DNA of 64,000 nt from Anaerolineae bacterium (lineage in GTDB: Bacteria > Chloroflexota > Anaerolineae > Aggregatilineales > Phototrophicaceae). Every line of letters starts with the position of its first letter. The stretch's first letter is position 1. Under the pieces are notes generated by a model that was given only the letters and a program-made list of their open reading frames with translations, ran no database searches and was not told the DNA's origin. Below, piece by piece: positions 8,290 through 17,762 of this stretch. The stretch lies in contig JAIOHM010000205.1 in NCBI GenBank assembly GCA_019912965.1, positions 1 to 64,000 of the forward strand. Reading direction: 5' to 3'. A program made the translations under genes and the position numbers.

Positions 8290-9254
8290 AACTGCATCCC
8301 CCAATCGGGTTCACGACAAAATATCGGTGGGGCTTCACCCGATTGACTACTTGCATCCACCCACACCGATTCCAGCACATTATCTACAAAGCGATTAGCA
8401 TGCAAGTCAACGATTGACGATGCCAGAATACTCACGCCATTCCGTGCATTATCCATCACCAGATTGCCCTGCAATTGAACCCTCGCATGATAATCCACCG
8501 TTACGCCATTACCATAACGTTCCCCCTGAATGGTTGGAGGCAACGTATTCATCAGACGATTCTGGCAGGCAATGACGCGCGACCAGTCAGAGATATACAA
8601 AGCATTTTCGCCGCTGGAATTCACTACATTGTTTGCCACCAACCCATGAGTCATTTCCGTGATAGCAATCCCGGCCCGTCCGCTCCCAATTATAGTATTG
8701 GCGCGAACATTTACTTTCGCCATATTGGTCATGATGCCATGATCGGCACTTCCGATTACAGTGTTATGAATGATATTCGATTCTGGCCATTCCATTCCAT
8801 TGGTGATGTGAATACCTCGGCCATAAGGTGGTTGTGCATCTGTAATCATGTTGTTGATAATTTCGGCGGATGCCTGACGAACTTTGATACCCACCAATCG
8901 GCTTTCGATGATATTACTGTTCTGGATAGTTACATCCCGGCTGCGATATACCAGAATGCCATGTTCACCACCGTGAATAGTCAATCCATCCAGCAGCACC
9001 CCACCTGTGTCCTCAACTATGATGCTTGGGCGATCACTCTGCCCTGAAATAACGACGATACCACGCCCAATGAGAGTTACCGGTTTATGAATAACCAAGG
9101 ACTCAGCATATTCACCCGCTTCAATCTGAATAATCGCCCCCGGCGAAGACGCTTCCAACGCAGCAGTAATCGTCGGATAGGGGTCAGGCACGTGAAGCAC
9201 CTGACCCGATTGTACAGGCATCAACAGAAGCAGGATAAAGCCGACCAGCTTCAT
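8274..9254 (-). CDS. Secreted right-handed parallel beta-helix protein (NosD/CASH-like)
   Basis: Starting at the ATG of 9254 gives 326 residues; this ATG overlaps the permease stop as ATGA, and the protein then begins with a clear signal peptide (MKLVGFILLLLMPVQSGQ). The mature start DPYPTITAALEASSPGAII is the usual entry to pectin-lyase-like helices, followed by short repeats such as NSNIIESRLVGI, NNMITDAQPPYGRGI, NTVIGSADHGIM and NTIIGSGRAGIAI, one per coil. No polysaccharide-lyase catalytic residues were identified. It is embedded between an ABC permease gene and a trehalose-synthase-like gene, so an extracytoplasmic glycan-binding or glycan-modifying role is an inference from context only. 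Confidence 0.78.
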   Translation of the reverse strand: MKLVGFILLLLMPVQSGQVLHVPDPYPTITAALEASSPGAIIQIEAGEYAESLVIHKPVTLIGRGIVVISGQSDRPSIIVEDTGGVLLDGLTIHGGEHGILVYRSRDVTIQNSNIIESRLVGIKVRQASAEIINNMITDAQPPYGRGIHITNGMEWPESNIIHNTVIGSADHGIMTNMAKVNVRANTIIGSGRAGIAITEMTHGLVANNVVNSSGENALYISDWSRVIACQNRLMNTLPPTIQGERYGNGVTVDYHARVQLQGNLVMDNARNGVSILASSIVDLHANRFVDNVLESVWVDASSQSGEAPPIFCREPDWGMQLWRGT

Positions 9255-10135
9255 GACTTCACAGCACCAGCCGTCAAACCTGTTACAAAATAACGTTGAA
9301 GTGCGAAGAAAACGAGCAATGGAACAGACATTGATACAAATGCCGCCGCGCTCATGATATGCCATTCAGTAGCATAAGTACCCAGCATCGCCTGAATACG
9401 CACTGTTACAGGCTGATAATCAGGATTGCCCATAAAAATCAGCGCGACCAGCAGATCATTCCACACCCACATAAACTGGAAAATGGCTAGCGAGGCCAGC
9501 GCAGGTACTGACAGTGGCAGCACAATGCGAATGAAAACGACCAGATCATTCGCACCATCAATCTTGGCCGATTCAAACAATTCCTTGGGCAAGGCGGCAA
9601 AGAAATTTCGCAACAGGTAAATAGCAAACGGCAAACCATATCCGGTATGCGCCAACCAGATACCAACGAACGAACCTGTTAAACCAAATTGATTAAACAG
9701 CCGGAGTACAGGAACGAGGGTGGTTTGAATAGGCACAACCAGCAGTGCCACAATCAACAAAAAGATGGTATCCCGCCCCCGGAAACGTGTGACAGTAAAA
9801 GCATAAGCAGCCAGCGCGCCAATTAATACAGGGAGAATAGTCCCCGGCAGTGTAATGATGAAGCTGTTGACAAAGCTATTGCCCATGCCCTGAGCAGTTA
9901 GCACATATTCGTAATTTTCTACGGTAAAACGGGCAGGTGAGAAAGCCGTCCACCAGCCTGAAGACGAAATGGCATCCAGCGGACGGAACGAGGTAATCAA
10001 CAGACCAATCGATGGCACCAACCAGATCACCGCCAGAATAACCAGCGTGATATGTACCAACCATTTTGCTGATGGACGGAAGTTGCGCCGAACCGATGTT
10101 GGAGCAGCAGAGGCAGGCAAACTGATGGATGTCAT
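9251..10135 (-). CDS. Carbohydrate ABC transporter permease, MalG-type
   Basis: A 294-residue inner-membrane permease of the CUT1 family. Six membrane segments can be traced, starting with WLVHITLVILAVIWLVPSIGLLI; the EAA loop that docks the ATPase is ESAKIDGANDLVVFIRIVLP. The C-terminus carries the typical FFALQRYFVTGLTAGAVK. The start shares bases with the stop of the MalF-type gene at 10135 and the stop overlaps the next start, so translation is coupled through this part of the operon. No ATPase gene is in the operon, so a shared MsmK/MalK-like ATPase encoded elsewhere is expected. Confidence 0.92.
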   Translation of the reverse strand: MTSISLPASAAPTSVRRNFRPSAKWLVHITLVILAVIWLVPSIGLLITSFRPLDAISSSGWWTAFSPARFTVENYEYVLTAQGMGNSFVNSFIITLPGTILPVLIGALAAYAFTVTRFRGRDTIFLLIVALLVVPIQTTLVPVLRLFNQFGLTGSFVGIWLAHTGYGLPFAIYLLRNFFAALPKELFESAKIDGANDLVVFIRIVLPLSVPALASLAIFQFMWVWNDLLVALIFMGNPDYQPVTVRIQAMLGTYATEWHIMSAAAFVSMSVPLLVFFALQRYFVTGLTAGAVKS

Positions 10136-11034
10136 TAGCTCTTCTCCTCTGCACGGAAACGGCGGATATTAAAGACCACAAACGGTATGACCAGAATAAG
10201 CATCACTACCGCCACCGCACTTCCATAACCGGGACGACCATTATTGAAGGTTTCCCAATACATGGTGAATCCGATAATCCGGCTCGCACCGCGCGGATTG
10301 CCCGCCGTCATGATATAGACCAGATCAAACGCTTTCAACACATTGATAATCATGGTCGTGCCAACAACGGTGATGGTCGGCCAGAGCATGGGAAACGTCA
10401 CCAACCGGAAGGTTTGCACATTATTTGCCCCGTCCACCGTTGCCGCTTCAAGCACTTCTTTCGGTAGCCCTTTAAGCGCCGCCGAAATAATGACCATGCA
10501 AAACCCTGTCCATATCCAAATGCCTGCCACAATGACAGCGACATTCACAACATCAGTGCGGCCTAGCCAGGAAATGGCTTCAAAAGAAGGCAGAAATCCA
10601 ACCAAAAGAGCATTCAATATGCCGGTATTGGCATCGGGACTGTAGACAAAGCGCCAGATGATCCCAGCGGCAGTGAACGAAATCGCCATCGGAACAAAAA
10701 TGATAGTCTTCACCAAGACTTCATAGCGCACCGAATTCGCCAGCACAGCCACCAGCAGGCCAAAACCTACTGTGCCCAATGTGAACAGCACCAACCAGAG
10801 AATAGTGACGAACACCGCACCTGAAGGCGGCCAGGTACTGACGTTGAAGAAGAAACGGTCTTTGGTGAACAACGTAACATAATTATCCAGGCCAACGAAT
10901 TCAGTCGGCTGGAAACCCAAACCCGTATCGAAACTGAGGAGAATCGTACTGATGGTCGGGTAAAGCAAGAAAACGACTATAAATGCCAAGGCTGGTAAAG
11001 CAAAAGCCCAACCTAATACAGGATTTGTTTTCAT
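10135..11034 (-). CDS. Carbohydrate ABC transporter permease, MalF-type
   Basis: A 299-residue CUT1 permease without the long periplasmic loop of MalF. Membrane segments include LGWAFALPALAFIVVFLLYPTI at the N-terminus; the EAA motif is LEAATVDGANNVQTFRLVTFP. It pairs with the MalG-type permease directly downstream. A hairpin at 11092-11119 lies between this gene and the binding-protein gene before it. The substrate is not readable from sequence; the operon context (amino-sugar enzymes, mannosidase, GH13) suggests an oligosaccharide. Confidence 0.92.
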   Translation of the reverse strand: MKTNPVLGWAFALPALAFIVVFLLYPTISTILLSFDTGLGFQPTEFVGLDNYVTLFTKDRFFFNVSTWPPSGAVFVTILWLVLFTLGTVGFGLLVAVLANSVRYEVLVKTIIFVPMAISFTAAGIIWRFVYSPDANTGILNALLVGFLPSFEAISWLGRTDVVNVAVIVAGIWIWTGFCMVIISAALKGLPKEVLEAATVDGANNVQTFRLVTFPMLWPTITVVGTTMIINVLKAFDLVYIMTAGNPRGASRIIGFTMYWETFNNGRPGYGSAVAVVMLILVIPFVVFNIRRFRAEEKS

Positions 11035-11091
11035 TAATTCCTCACGCCAAACAATATTTCAAGCCAGAGGAAATTCTCAGAGGATGTGGGT

Positions 11092-11119
11092 GCAGGGGCA
11101 TCCCATAAGACGCCCCTGC
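11092..11119 (-). repeat. REP-like hairpin between binding-protein and permease genes
   Basis: GCAGGGGCATC (11092-11102) pairs with GACGCCCCTGC (11109-11119), with one G-U wobble in the minus-strand RNA and a six-base loop. It sits in the 99-base gap after the binding-protein stop (11134) and before the permease start (11034). The sequence family recurs at 47977-48000 in the same position of the second importer. Confidence 0.7.
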
Positions 11120-11133
11120 CCTGCTAGAGATAT

Positions 11134-12420
11134 TTAGTAAGCGCCTGCGGCCACATCTTCAATCTGCTGCAAAATAGTCATCATGTCATCGGGGTTGTTG
11201 ATGAAGTCCTGCAATCCGATAAACATGGCATCGCCACCCACCACGCTGGGGGCAAGATCCGAACCGTCAAAAACGAAAGTGGAGGCATTAGCAACCTGCT
11301 CAGCATCCAGTGCTGCCAGCGGGCTGTAGACATCCAGACCAACATTCTTGTTCGGAGAAACAATTGCACCTGTGCCTGCCCAGAGCGTGTTACCTTCACT
11401 GCCAGCCATCCAATTGACCAGCTCGGCCACTTCAGGACGGTCAGCAAATGCTGCCAACAGGTCACCACCGCCAACCACTGGCGCACCCCATTCTTCATTG
11501 GCTGCGGGGAACAGGAAGGCATTAAAATCGTCAATCGGCGTCAGATCAGGGAAGTTGCCCGCGATGATGCCGCCCATGAAACCGCCTTCATAGTACATTT
11601 CTGCACCCGCATCGGGTCGGAAGACGATGTTCGCGGCTTCAATGAAACCAGTCGACAGTGTACCTTCCGCGCCACCCGCCAGATTGGTATCAGCAGGCGA
11701 AACAATCATCTTGAAGGCTTCCAGAGTCTGCACCACACTGTCATCCGTCCATGGAATTTCGTGGGTAACAAACAACTGCGTGTATTTCTCTGGCCCATTT
11801 AGACGGACATAAATATTCTCGAACCAATCGGTCAGCGTCCAACCATCTGCGCCACCAATGCTCCAAGGGGTCTTGCCAGCCGCCACATAAGCAGCCTGAA
11901 TCGCTAGCAGTTCATCCCAGGTAGTAGGAACTTCAACATCCAATTCCGCAAAAGAAGCGGGCTTATACCAAATTGTACTCTTGGAGTTGGCTTTGGCGAG
12001 GATGCCATAAACCGCACCGTCCACATTGCCCAAATCAATGATACCCTGAGCATAGTTGTCGGTCAGCACTGCCGGGTCAATCAGACCAGCAGTACCATCA
12101 GCATTCACCAACGCCACCAGATTGCCCGCGCGGGCAAATTCTGCCAGCAAGCCGGGACGCGGAATCAGCGCCACATCCGGCGGGCTGCCTGCTGCCACCC
12201 GGGTACGCAGAACGGCAGTCGAGTCACGGTTGCTTTCTACTGTCACCAGAATGCCCGTTGCCTCAGTAAAAGCATCCAGCGAGACGCGTAGGGCATCCAG
12301 TTCAGAGCCGCCAAAGGTTGTTAAGAATGTGACGATTTTGGTATCCTGAGCACTGGCGGGAGCCAGCATCAGAGCAAAAGTCGCCACCAAAACGAGAAGA
12401 ACTAAAAGACGCTTATTCAT
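11134..12420 (-). CDS. ABC transporter carbohydrate-binding lipoprotein-like solute-binding protein
   Basis: A 428-residue extracytoplasmic binding protein of the CUT1 type. Signal peptide: NKRLLVLLVLVATFALMLAPASAQ, with an AxA-like cleavage site and no lipobox Cys. The mature protein begins TKIVTFLTTFGGSELDALR, and GDGWTLTDWFENIYVRL is a usual family segment. It delivers a sugar to the two permeases downstream. A GAGGAG ribosome site precedes the ATG. It follows the lacI gene after 86 bases and may share its transcript. The ligand is unknown. Confidence 0.9.
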   Translation of the reverse strand: MNKRLLVLLVLVATFALMLAPASAQDTKIVTFLTTFGGSELDALRVSLDAFTEATGILVTVESNRDSTAVLRTRVAAGSPPDVALIPRPGLLAEFARAGNLVALVNADGTAGLIDPAVLTDNYAQGIIDLGNVDGAVYGILAKANSKSTIWYKPASFAELDVEVPTTWDELLAIQAAYVAAGKTPWSIGGADGWTLTDWFENIYVRLNGPEKYTQLFVTHEIPWTDDSVVQTLEAFKMIVSPADTNLAGGAEGTLSTGFIEAANIVFRPDAGAEMYYEGGFMGGIIAGNFPDLTPIDDFNAFLFPAANEEWGAPVVGGGDLLAAFADRPEVAELVNWMAGSEGNTLWAGTGAIVSPNKNVGLDVYSPLAALDAEQVANASTFVFDGSDLAPSVVGGDAMFIGLQDFINNPDDMMTILQQIEDVAAGAY

Positions 12421-12506
12421 TGTGTTTGCTCCTCACTAAAATGTACTTATTCTGGCTGCTGTTGGTTAAAAGTTTTTCTGGCAGCTTTCCCCTCCTCTCC
12501 TTACAA

Positions 12507-13541
12507 TCAGACTGATAAACGCGCCGTCGAGTCACGAACAATTAACTCGGTCGGCAGGAGAACACGCATTTTGACTAAAGGCTGACGACGGATAATTTTC
12601 AAGATCATTTCACCTGCATTGCGCCCCAAATCATAAGCGGGCAAATGTACCGTCGTGAGCGCTGGACGCACATACTTGCTGAGTAAAATGTCATCAAAAC
12701 TGACGACCGACATATCCCGTGGAATACTCAACCCATGGTGATGCAAAGCATCTAACGCGCCAATCGCCACTACATCGCTACCGATAAATACAGCAGTTGG
12801 TAAAACAGGATTATCAATAAGGTGTTGCATAGCGACATAACCACTCTCAGTTGTAAATTCACCTGCAAAAACTAACTGCTCGTCATATGAAATGCCGGAT
12901 TCGTGCAACGCCTGACGATACCCTGCGAGGCGATACACACTAGAAGTGTACGAAAATGGTGCATTGCTAATGTGCCCAATACGACGGTGGCCGAGTTCAA
13001 TAAGGTGACGGACAGCAGTGTATGCGCCTTGGACATTATCAACGTCCACACTGGCAATATCCCGCGCATCAGTCGCCCCATTCAAAACTATGGGAGTACC
13101 TTCATCGTGCAATAACTGAACTTCTGGATCCTCAACCATGGGTGATGCAACCAAAAGACCGTCAACTTTGTGTGTGCGAACTAATTTGCCGTAGGTGCTT
13201 TCCACAGCATCAGGTTCAGCGGCATGGACAAGCAGATGATAATCATCCGCCTCAATAATGCGTGTTGCGCCACGCATAAACTCGCCTAAGAACAGGTCAG
13301 CAGCCATCTGCTCGGAAGTTTGGCGAACAACTAAGGCAATCATCATAGTTCTGCCTGTAGCCAAATTGAGCGCCTGCACATTAGGAGCATAATCCAACTC
13401 GCGGGCAGATTGCAGGATACGCTGACGGGTTGCTTCTGGAATGTTCGCATCTGGCACATTGTTTAACACAAAGGAAACCGTCGTGCGCGAAACCCCAGCA
13501 TGGTTTGCTACATCAGCCATAGTTGCCCGTCGTTTTTTCAT
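12507..13541 (-). CDS. LacI-family transcriptional regulator
   Basis: A 344-residue repressor. The N-terminal helix-turn-helix with hinge is ATMADVANHAGVSRTTVSFVLNN, followed by RILQSARELDYAPNVQA. The rest is a periplasmic-binding-protein-like sensor domain (ALVVRQ, DGLLVASP, NGATDARDIASVDVDN, GHRRIGHISN, ELIVRDS). It heads the minus-strand sugar operon and is divergent from the mannosidase gene; a perfect palindrome at 13563-13580, 22 bases from its start codon, is the likely binding site for it. The inducer is unknown; an amino sugar or oligosaccharide is plausible. Confidence 0.92.
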   Translation of the reverse strand: MKKRRATMADVANHAGVSRTTVSFVLNNVPDANIPEATRQRILQSARELDYAPNVQALNLATGRTMMIALVVRQTSEQMAADLFLGEFMRGATRIIEADDYHLLVHAAEPDAVESTYGKLVRTHKVDGLLVASPMVEDPEVQLLHDEGTPIVLNGATDARDIASVDVDNVQGAYTAVRHLIELGHRRIGHISNAPFSYTSSVYRLAGYRQALHESGISYDEQLVFAGEFTTESGYVAMQHLIDNPVLPTAVFIGSDVVAIGALDALHHHGLSIPRDMSVVSFDDILLSKYVRPALTTVHLPAYDLGRNAGEMILKIIRRQPLVKMRVLLPTELIVRDSTARLSV

Positions 13542-13552
13542 CGTGCTATAAT
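13523..13552 (+). promoter_or_regulatory. Promoter for the mannosidase-nagA unit
   Basis: TTGCCC (13523-13528), an 18-base spacer, and TATAAT (13547-13552) preceded by TGC, which makes an extended -10. The start of transcription would fall around 13559, just before the palindromic operator. The -35 lies inside the first codons of the divergent lacI gene. Confidence 0.6.
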
Positions 13553-13562
13553 CACTCCGGTC

Positions 13563-13580
13563 AACTAACGCGCGTTAGTT
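13563..13580. promoter_or_regulatory. LacI-type operator, perfect 18-bp palindrome
   Basis: AACTAACGCGCGTTAGTT is identical to its reverse complement and has the central CG expected of LacI-family sites. It lies just downstream of the plus-strand promoter and close to the lacI start, so it can repress the mannosidase unit and autoregulate the lacI operon. Confidence 0.75.
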
Positions 13581-13654
13581 ACCTAAAAATATCCACTTGT
13601 GGCAATACATGTCAACCAATTTCGGACAGATTGCACAAATCATGGCGAGGAAAT

Positions 13655-16549
13655 ATGATGACCAACATACCCTATCTCATCACGATTGTTTCGCACACCC
13701 ACTGGGATCGGGAATGGTATAGACCTTTTCAGGAATTTCGTCTGTTGTTGGTGGAAGCAGTTGATCAAGTGCTGGACATGTTGGCAACTCAACCGGGTTA
13801 CCACAGTTTTCTGCTGGATGGGCAAACGCTAGCATTGGAAGATTACCTGGAAATTCGCCCCGAACGCGAAACCGATCTACGTCGCTATGTGCAGGAAGGA
13901 CGTTTATTTATCGGCCCTTGGCACATCCTTCCGGACGAGTTTTTGGTCAGCCCGGAGGCTACCGTCCGTAATCTGATGCTGGGCGCAAAGATTTGTGAAC
14001 GTTTTGGCGGACGAATGTCTGTTGGCTACACACCCGACTCATTCGGGCACATCAGCCAGCTACCACAGATTCTTAAAGGAGTTAGGCTGGATGCAGCGGC
14101 TTTCCAGCGTGGTCTCTCCGAAGAACCTGTAGAACTCTGGTGGGAAGCCCCCGATGGCACACGGGTTTTGACCATCTACTTCCGTGCCGGGTATGGCAAT
14201 CTATCATGGGTGCCGCCTGCAACTTCGGCCTTCATCCGTGTTATCGAACAGCAAATTGAACGTCTCGCACCACATCTGCATACTCAGCATATACTGCTTA
14301 TGAATGGCACAGATCATATGCTGCCACAACCCGAACTACCCAGTTTGATTGAGGCAGCTAACCAACAGATTGGCGAACATATCCGCCTTAAACATGGCAC
14401 ACTGCCTGCCTATGTTGCTCAGGTGAAAGCGGCATTAGGTGATGGGACACAGTTGCCAACTATAAAAGGAGAACTTCGGTCGTCACGCCGTCATCATTTG
14501 TTACCCGGTATTCTCTCAACCCGGATGTGGATTAAGCAACGCAACCATGCCTGTGAAACCGCGCTAGAGCGATATGCCGAACCCTTAAGTGCATTCGCCT
14601 TGCTGTTGAAAAACAATGATCGCAAAAACCAGCTATGGAAGGCATGGCACTATTTGATGGAAAACCATCCGCACGACTCGATTTGCGGATGTTCCATCGA
14701 TCAGGTTCACGAAGAAATGCGTACACGCTTCGACTGGAGCCAGCAAATTGCAGACTCCCTCAGCGAATCAGGACTGCGCGATCTGGCAAGTAGTATAAAC
14801 AGTGAATTGCTCCCCAAACCACCCACCACACTGGATAATAACCCGCCCCAATACAGTGCATACTTCAGCCAACCAGACCGTATGATTACGGTCTTTAATC
14901 CAGCCAGTAGTCCACAAAGCGGATATATCGAACTGGAAGTACCTTGGGCAGGTGTAGGGCAATGCTACCAAGTGTTAGACGACCAAGGGCAGATTGTTCG
15001 CAACGTTCAGCATGGAGTCCACGATATAGTCTCAGAAGACCGAATATTAAATCGCAGCGAATTCCTCGACATAATCGATAAAATCGAGGTTGGGTTTTAC
15101 CAATGGCGGTTAATTCGAGATGCTCGTATATGGATTGACGGCACAATGGCGCGAATCGAAATGGTGATACCTGAATACCATACAGGTGAAATTACCGACT
15201 TTACGGCTTTGGTAGCTGGCGTGCGAAACGATCCTGCGTTGTCCCAAATTGAACTCTGCCATCTCACAATATATATCGCAGGTCACAATCTTATGGAATT
15301 TGTTGCCCAGGATGTACCGGGGGTCGGTTACCGAGCTTATCGTCTACATGCCTATTCTGGCGCAATGGAAGAGTCCGAAAGAGGTCAAAAACGATCTAAC
15401 CAGATAGAAAACGAATACTTTGCTATTGTCGCAGACCCAAACACAGGCACGCTGACGATTGCCGATAAAACCAACGGGGTGGATTACACTGGACTCAACC
15501 AATTCGAAGATGGTGGCGAACGTGGCGACGAATACAATTACTGTCCGCCTGCTCATGATTTTATCGTTAATACGCCGACCAAACCACCAGCAATCACTAG
15601 TAAGAATCAGGATGCGAGTGGTCAAGAACTTCGTATCATTCAAGAATATCGAGTTCCTAAAAGCCTCAGTGAAGACAGAGACTCCCGCTCACCAAAACTG
15701 GCATCGCTTATTTTCATTACAGAAGTGCGTTTGATACCCGGTGTTCAGCGAATCGACATCACCACAATCTTGCAGAACGACATTCAAGACCATCGTCTCC
15801 GCGTTTTGTTCCCAACCGGAATCCAGACGAAACATGCGATTGTCGATGGACATTTTGACCGTATCACCCGAAATGCAGAATTACCTACAGTCACACGGGA
15901 CTGGATTGAGCCGCCACAGCCCACTGCCCCACAGAGAGCTTTTGTGGCAACCCGCGATAGATCACATGGGCTTATGTTAGCGGTACGCGGGTTGCCTGAA
16001 TATGAACTTAAGCTAACCGAATCAGGAGCAGTCATCGCTTTGACACTGCTCCGCTGTGTCGAATGGCTTTCCCGTGAAGACCTGAGCACTCGTAAAGGGC
16101 ACGCAGGGCCAGCCCTTTGGACGCCGGGAGCACAGTGCCCCGGTTATCATCGCTTTGAATACAGTCTGATTCCTTTTGGGGATGATTTGAATACAGCAAC
16201 TCAACAAGCTTATGCCTTTAGTACGCCACTTCGTGCTCTGGCCACCCATCAAGCAAATGGAAACCTGCCACCGAAAGCTAGGCTGATCTCGCTTGAACCC
16301 ATAGATTTGGTATTAACCGCGGTTAAGCCAGGGGAAAATGGAGGTATGGTAATGCGATTTTATAACAGTGGTGAAGAATCAGTGACCGGTCGGATTCGAT
16401 TTGATTTGCCCATTCATCAGGTCACATCTATCAATCTGCTTGAAGAGCCGATAGATACCCCCATAATTCCCGATGAAAATGGGACATTCACAATCGGTGT
16501 CCCCTCAAAGCGGATTATCACACTGTTGTGTACAACAAGGGGCTTATAG
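13655..16549 (+). CDS. Glycoside hydrolase family 38 alpha-mannosidase
   Basis: The ATG at 13655 (or the adjacent ATG at 13658) follows a GAGGAA site and gives 964 residues; the open frame extends upstream into the promoter, which is not credible coding. The N-terminal catalytic domain begins ITIVSHTHWDREWYRPF, with the zinc-binding His-x-His and Asp; GYTPDSFGHISQLPQIL holds the nucleophile Asp; ENHPHDSICGCSIDQVHEEM is the conserved end of the catalytic region. The remaining 500 residues are the beta-rich middle and C-terminal domains. GH38 enzymes cut alpha-mannosides from glycans or 2-O-mannosylglycerate. No signal peptide is seen. It is transcribed with nagA, 46 bases downstream, which favours a mannose- and GlcNAc-containing substrate such as N-glycan pieces. 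Confidence 0.9.
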   Translation: MMTNIPYLITIVSHTHWDREWYRPFQEFRLLLVEAVDQVLDMLATQPGYHSFLLDGQTLALEDYLEIRPERETDLRRYVQEGRLFIGPWHILPDEFLVSPEATVRNLMLGAKICERFGGRMSVGYTPDSFGHISQLPQILKGVRLDAAAFQRGLSEEPVELWWEAPDGTRVLTIYFRAGYGNLSWVPPATSAFIRVIEQQIERLAPHLHTQHILLMNGTDHMLPQPELPSLIEAANQQIGEHIRLKHGTLPAYVAQVKAALGDGTQLPTIKGELRSSRRHHLLPGILSTRMWIKQRNHACETALERYAEPLSAFALLLKNNDRKNQLWKAWHYLMENHPHDSICGCSIDQVHEEMRTRFDWSQQIADSLSESGLRDLASSINSELLPKPPTTLDNNPPQYSAYFSQPDRMITVFNPASSPQSGYIELEVPWAGVGQCYQVLDDQGQIVRNVQHGVHDIVSEDRILNRSEFLDIIDKIEVGFYQWRLIRDARIWIDGTMARIEMVIPEYHTGEITDFTALVAGVRNDPALSQIELCHLTIYIAGHNLMEFVAQDVPGVGYRAYRLHAYSGAMEESERGQKRSNQIENEYFAIVADPNTGTLTIADKTNGVDYTGLNQFEDGGERGDEYNYCPPAHDFIVNTPTKPPAITSKNQDASGQELRIIQEYRVPKSLSEDRDSRSPKLASLIFITEVRLIPGVQRIDITTILQNDIQDHRLRVLFPTGIQTKHAIVDGHFDRITRNAELPTVTRDWIEPPQPTAPQRAFVATRDRSHGLMLAVRGLPEYELKLTESGAVIALTLLRCVEWLSREDLSTRKGHAGPALWTPGAQCPGYHRFEYSLIPFGDDLNTATQQAYAFSTPLRALATHQANGNLPPKARLISLEPIDLVLTAVKPGENGGMVMRFYNSGEESVTGRIRFDLPIHQVTSINLLEEPIDTPIIPDENGTFTIGVPSKRIITLLCTTRGL

Positions 16550-16595
16550 GCTAAATTTACCCTTTTCATCAGCAACACCGTGAGGAACGCTAGGC

Positions 16596-17762
16596 ATGAA
16601 CTCAAATCTGTTGATTGCTAATGCTAGGATTATCACCCCATCGGCGACTTATGAACGTGGTTGGCTACTGACCAACGGCGACAAAATCGCGTTATTGGGA
16701 AGGGGAAAACCTCCTGATTTTATGGATGTTGCCACAATTGATGCACATGGTTTATGTGCCATACCCGGCTTTATTGATGTTCATGCCCATGGTGGCGACG
16801 GTTGTGAAAGCATGGACGCTAGCCCGGAGTCGCTGCGCCAGATCGCACAGTTCTATGCAAAGCATGGTGTTACAGCGTTTCTGGCAACCACCTGGACAGC
16901 CTCACGCGAACGGATTCAGGCTGCACTCTCGGTCATTGCGGCGGCGCAAGGCCCGCAACCCAACGGAGCAACTCTAATCGGCGCACATCTGGAAGGGCCA
17001 TATTTAAACCCGTCCCGCTGTGGTGCGCAGGATACCCAACAAATCCGCAGGGCGATTGAGGAAGAAGCACGCGCATTTCTTGATTTGAATGTTATCCGGT
17101 TGCTGGCAGTTGCTCCAGAGTACCAAGAAAACCTCTGGCTTATCAGCGAATGTGCTCGTCGGGGTATAACAGTTTCCGCCGCACATACTGCCTCTACCTA
17201 CGAAGATATACAACTAGCGGTCGGACTCGGTCTGACACAATCGACCCATACTTTTAATGCCATGACGCCATTGAATCACCGTCAACCAGGGAGTGTAGGG
17301 GCTGTCTTGACAATGCCAGAAATCTACTGTGAACTGATTGCAGACAACATCCATGTCCACCCAGCAGTTATGCAAATTCTGCTGGCCGCTAAAGGTATTG
17401 AACGAGTTATCCTTATCACAGATGCTGTACGCGGTGCAGGTCTGCCAGCAGGCACGAGTTACAATCAAGATGGGCGAATAGTCACACTGCGTGATGGCGG
17501 CGCTTATTTAGCTGACGAAACACTGGCAGGCAGCACCTTGACAATGGACAGAGCATTTTACAACTTTATACAAGCCACGCATAAATCCCTAGATACATTG
17601 TGGCCTACAACCAGTCTAAATGCTGCTCAGGCATTACATATCGCTCACAGTAAAGGCAGTCTGGAAGTTGGCAAAGATGCCGATATTGTCCTTGTGAACA
17701 AAAACATCGAGGTCAATATGACTATCGCGCAAGGCAAAATTGTTTATCGTCAGAATTCATAA
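16596..17762 (+). CDS. nagA: N-acetylglucosamine-6-phosphate deacetylase
   Basis: A 388-residue amidohydrolase, starting at an ATG eight bases after GAGGAA. Metal and active-site motifs: GFIDVHAHGGDG (residue 58 on), GAHLEGPYLNP with the metal-binding Glu (129 region), SAAHTAS, STHTFNAMTPLNHR, ADNIHVHP and LITDAVRGAG with the catalytic Asp. It converts GlcNAc-6-phosphate to GlcN-6-phosphate and acetate, the step before the SIS-domain deaminase encoded in the divergent operon. The gene is the second of the operator-controlled mannosidase unit. Length is that of the family. Confidence 0.93.
   Translation: MNSNLLIANARIITPSATYERGWLLTNGDKIALLGRGKPPDFMDVATIDAHGLCAIPGFIDVHAHGGDGCESMDASPESLRQIAQFYAKHGVTAFLATTWTASRERIQAALSVIAAAQGPQPNGATLIGAHLEGPYLNPSRCGAQDTQQIRRAIEEEARAFLDLNVIRLLAVAPEYQENLWLISECARRGITVSAAHTASTYEDIQLAVGLGLTQSTHTFNAMTPLNHRQPGSVGAVLTMPEIYCELIADNIHVHPAVMQILLAAKGIERVILITDAVRGAGLPAGTSYNQDGRIVTLRDGGAYLADETLAGSTLTMDRAFYNFIQATHKSLDTLWPTTSLNAAQALHIAHSKGSLEVGKDADIVLVNKNIEVNMTIAQGKIVYRQNS

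Noticed and set aside
13523-13654. Extended mannosidase N-terminus from an upstream start
   Set aside because: The stretch contains the promoter and operator, and the GH38 domain begins directly after the ATG at 13655, which has a ribosome site.
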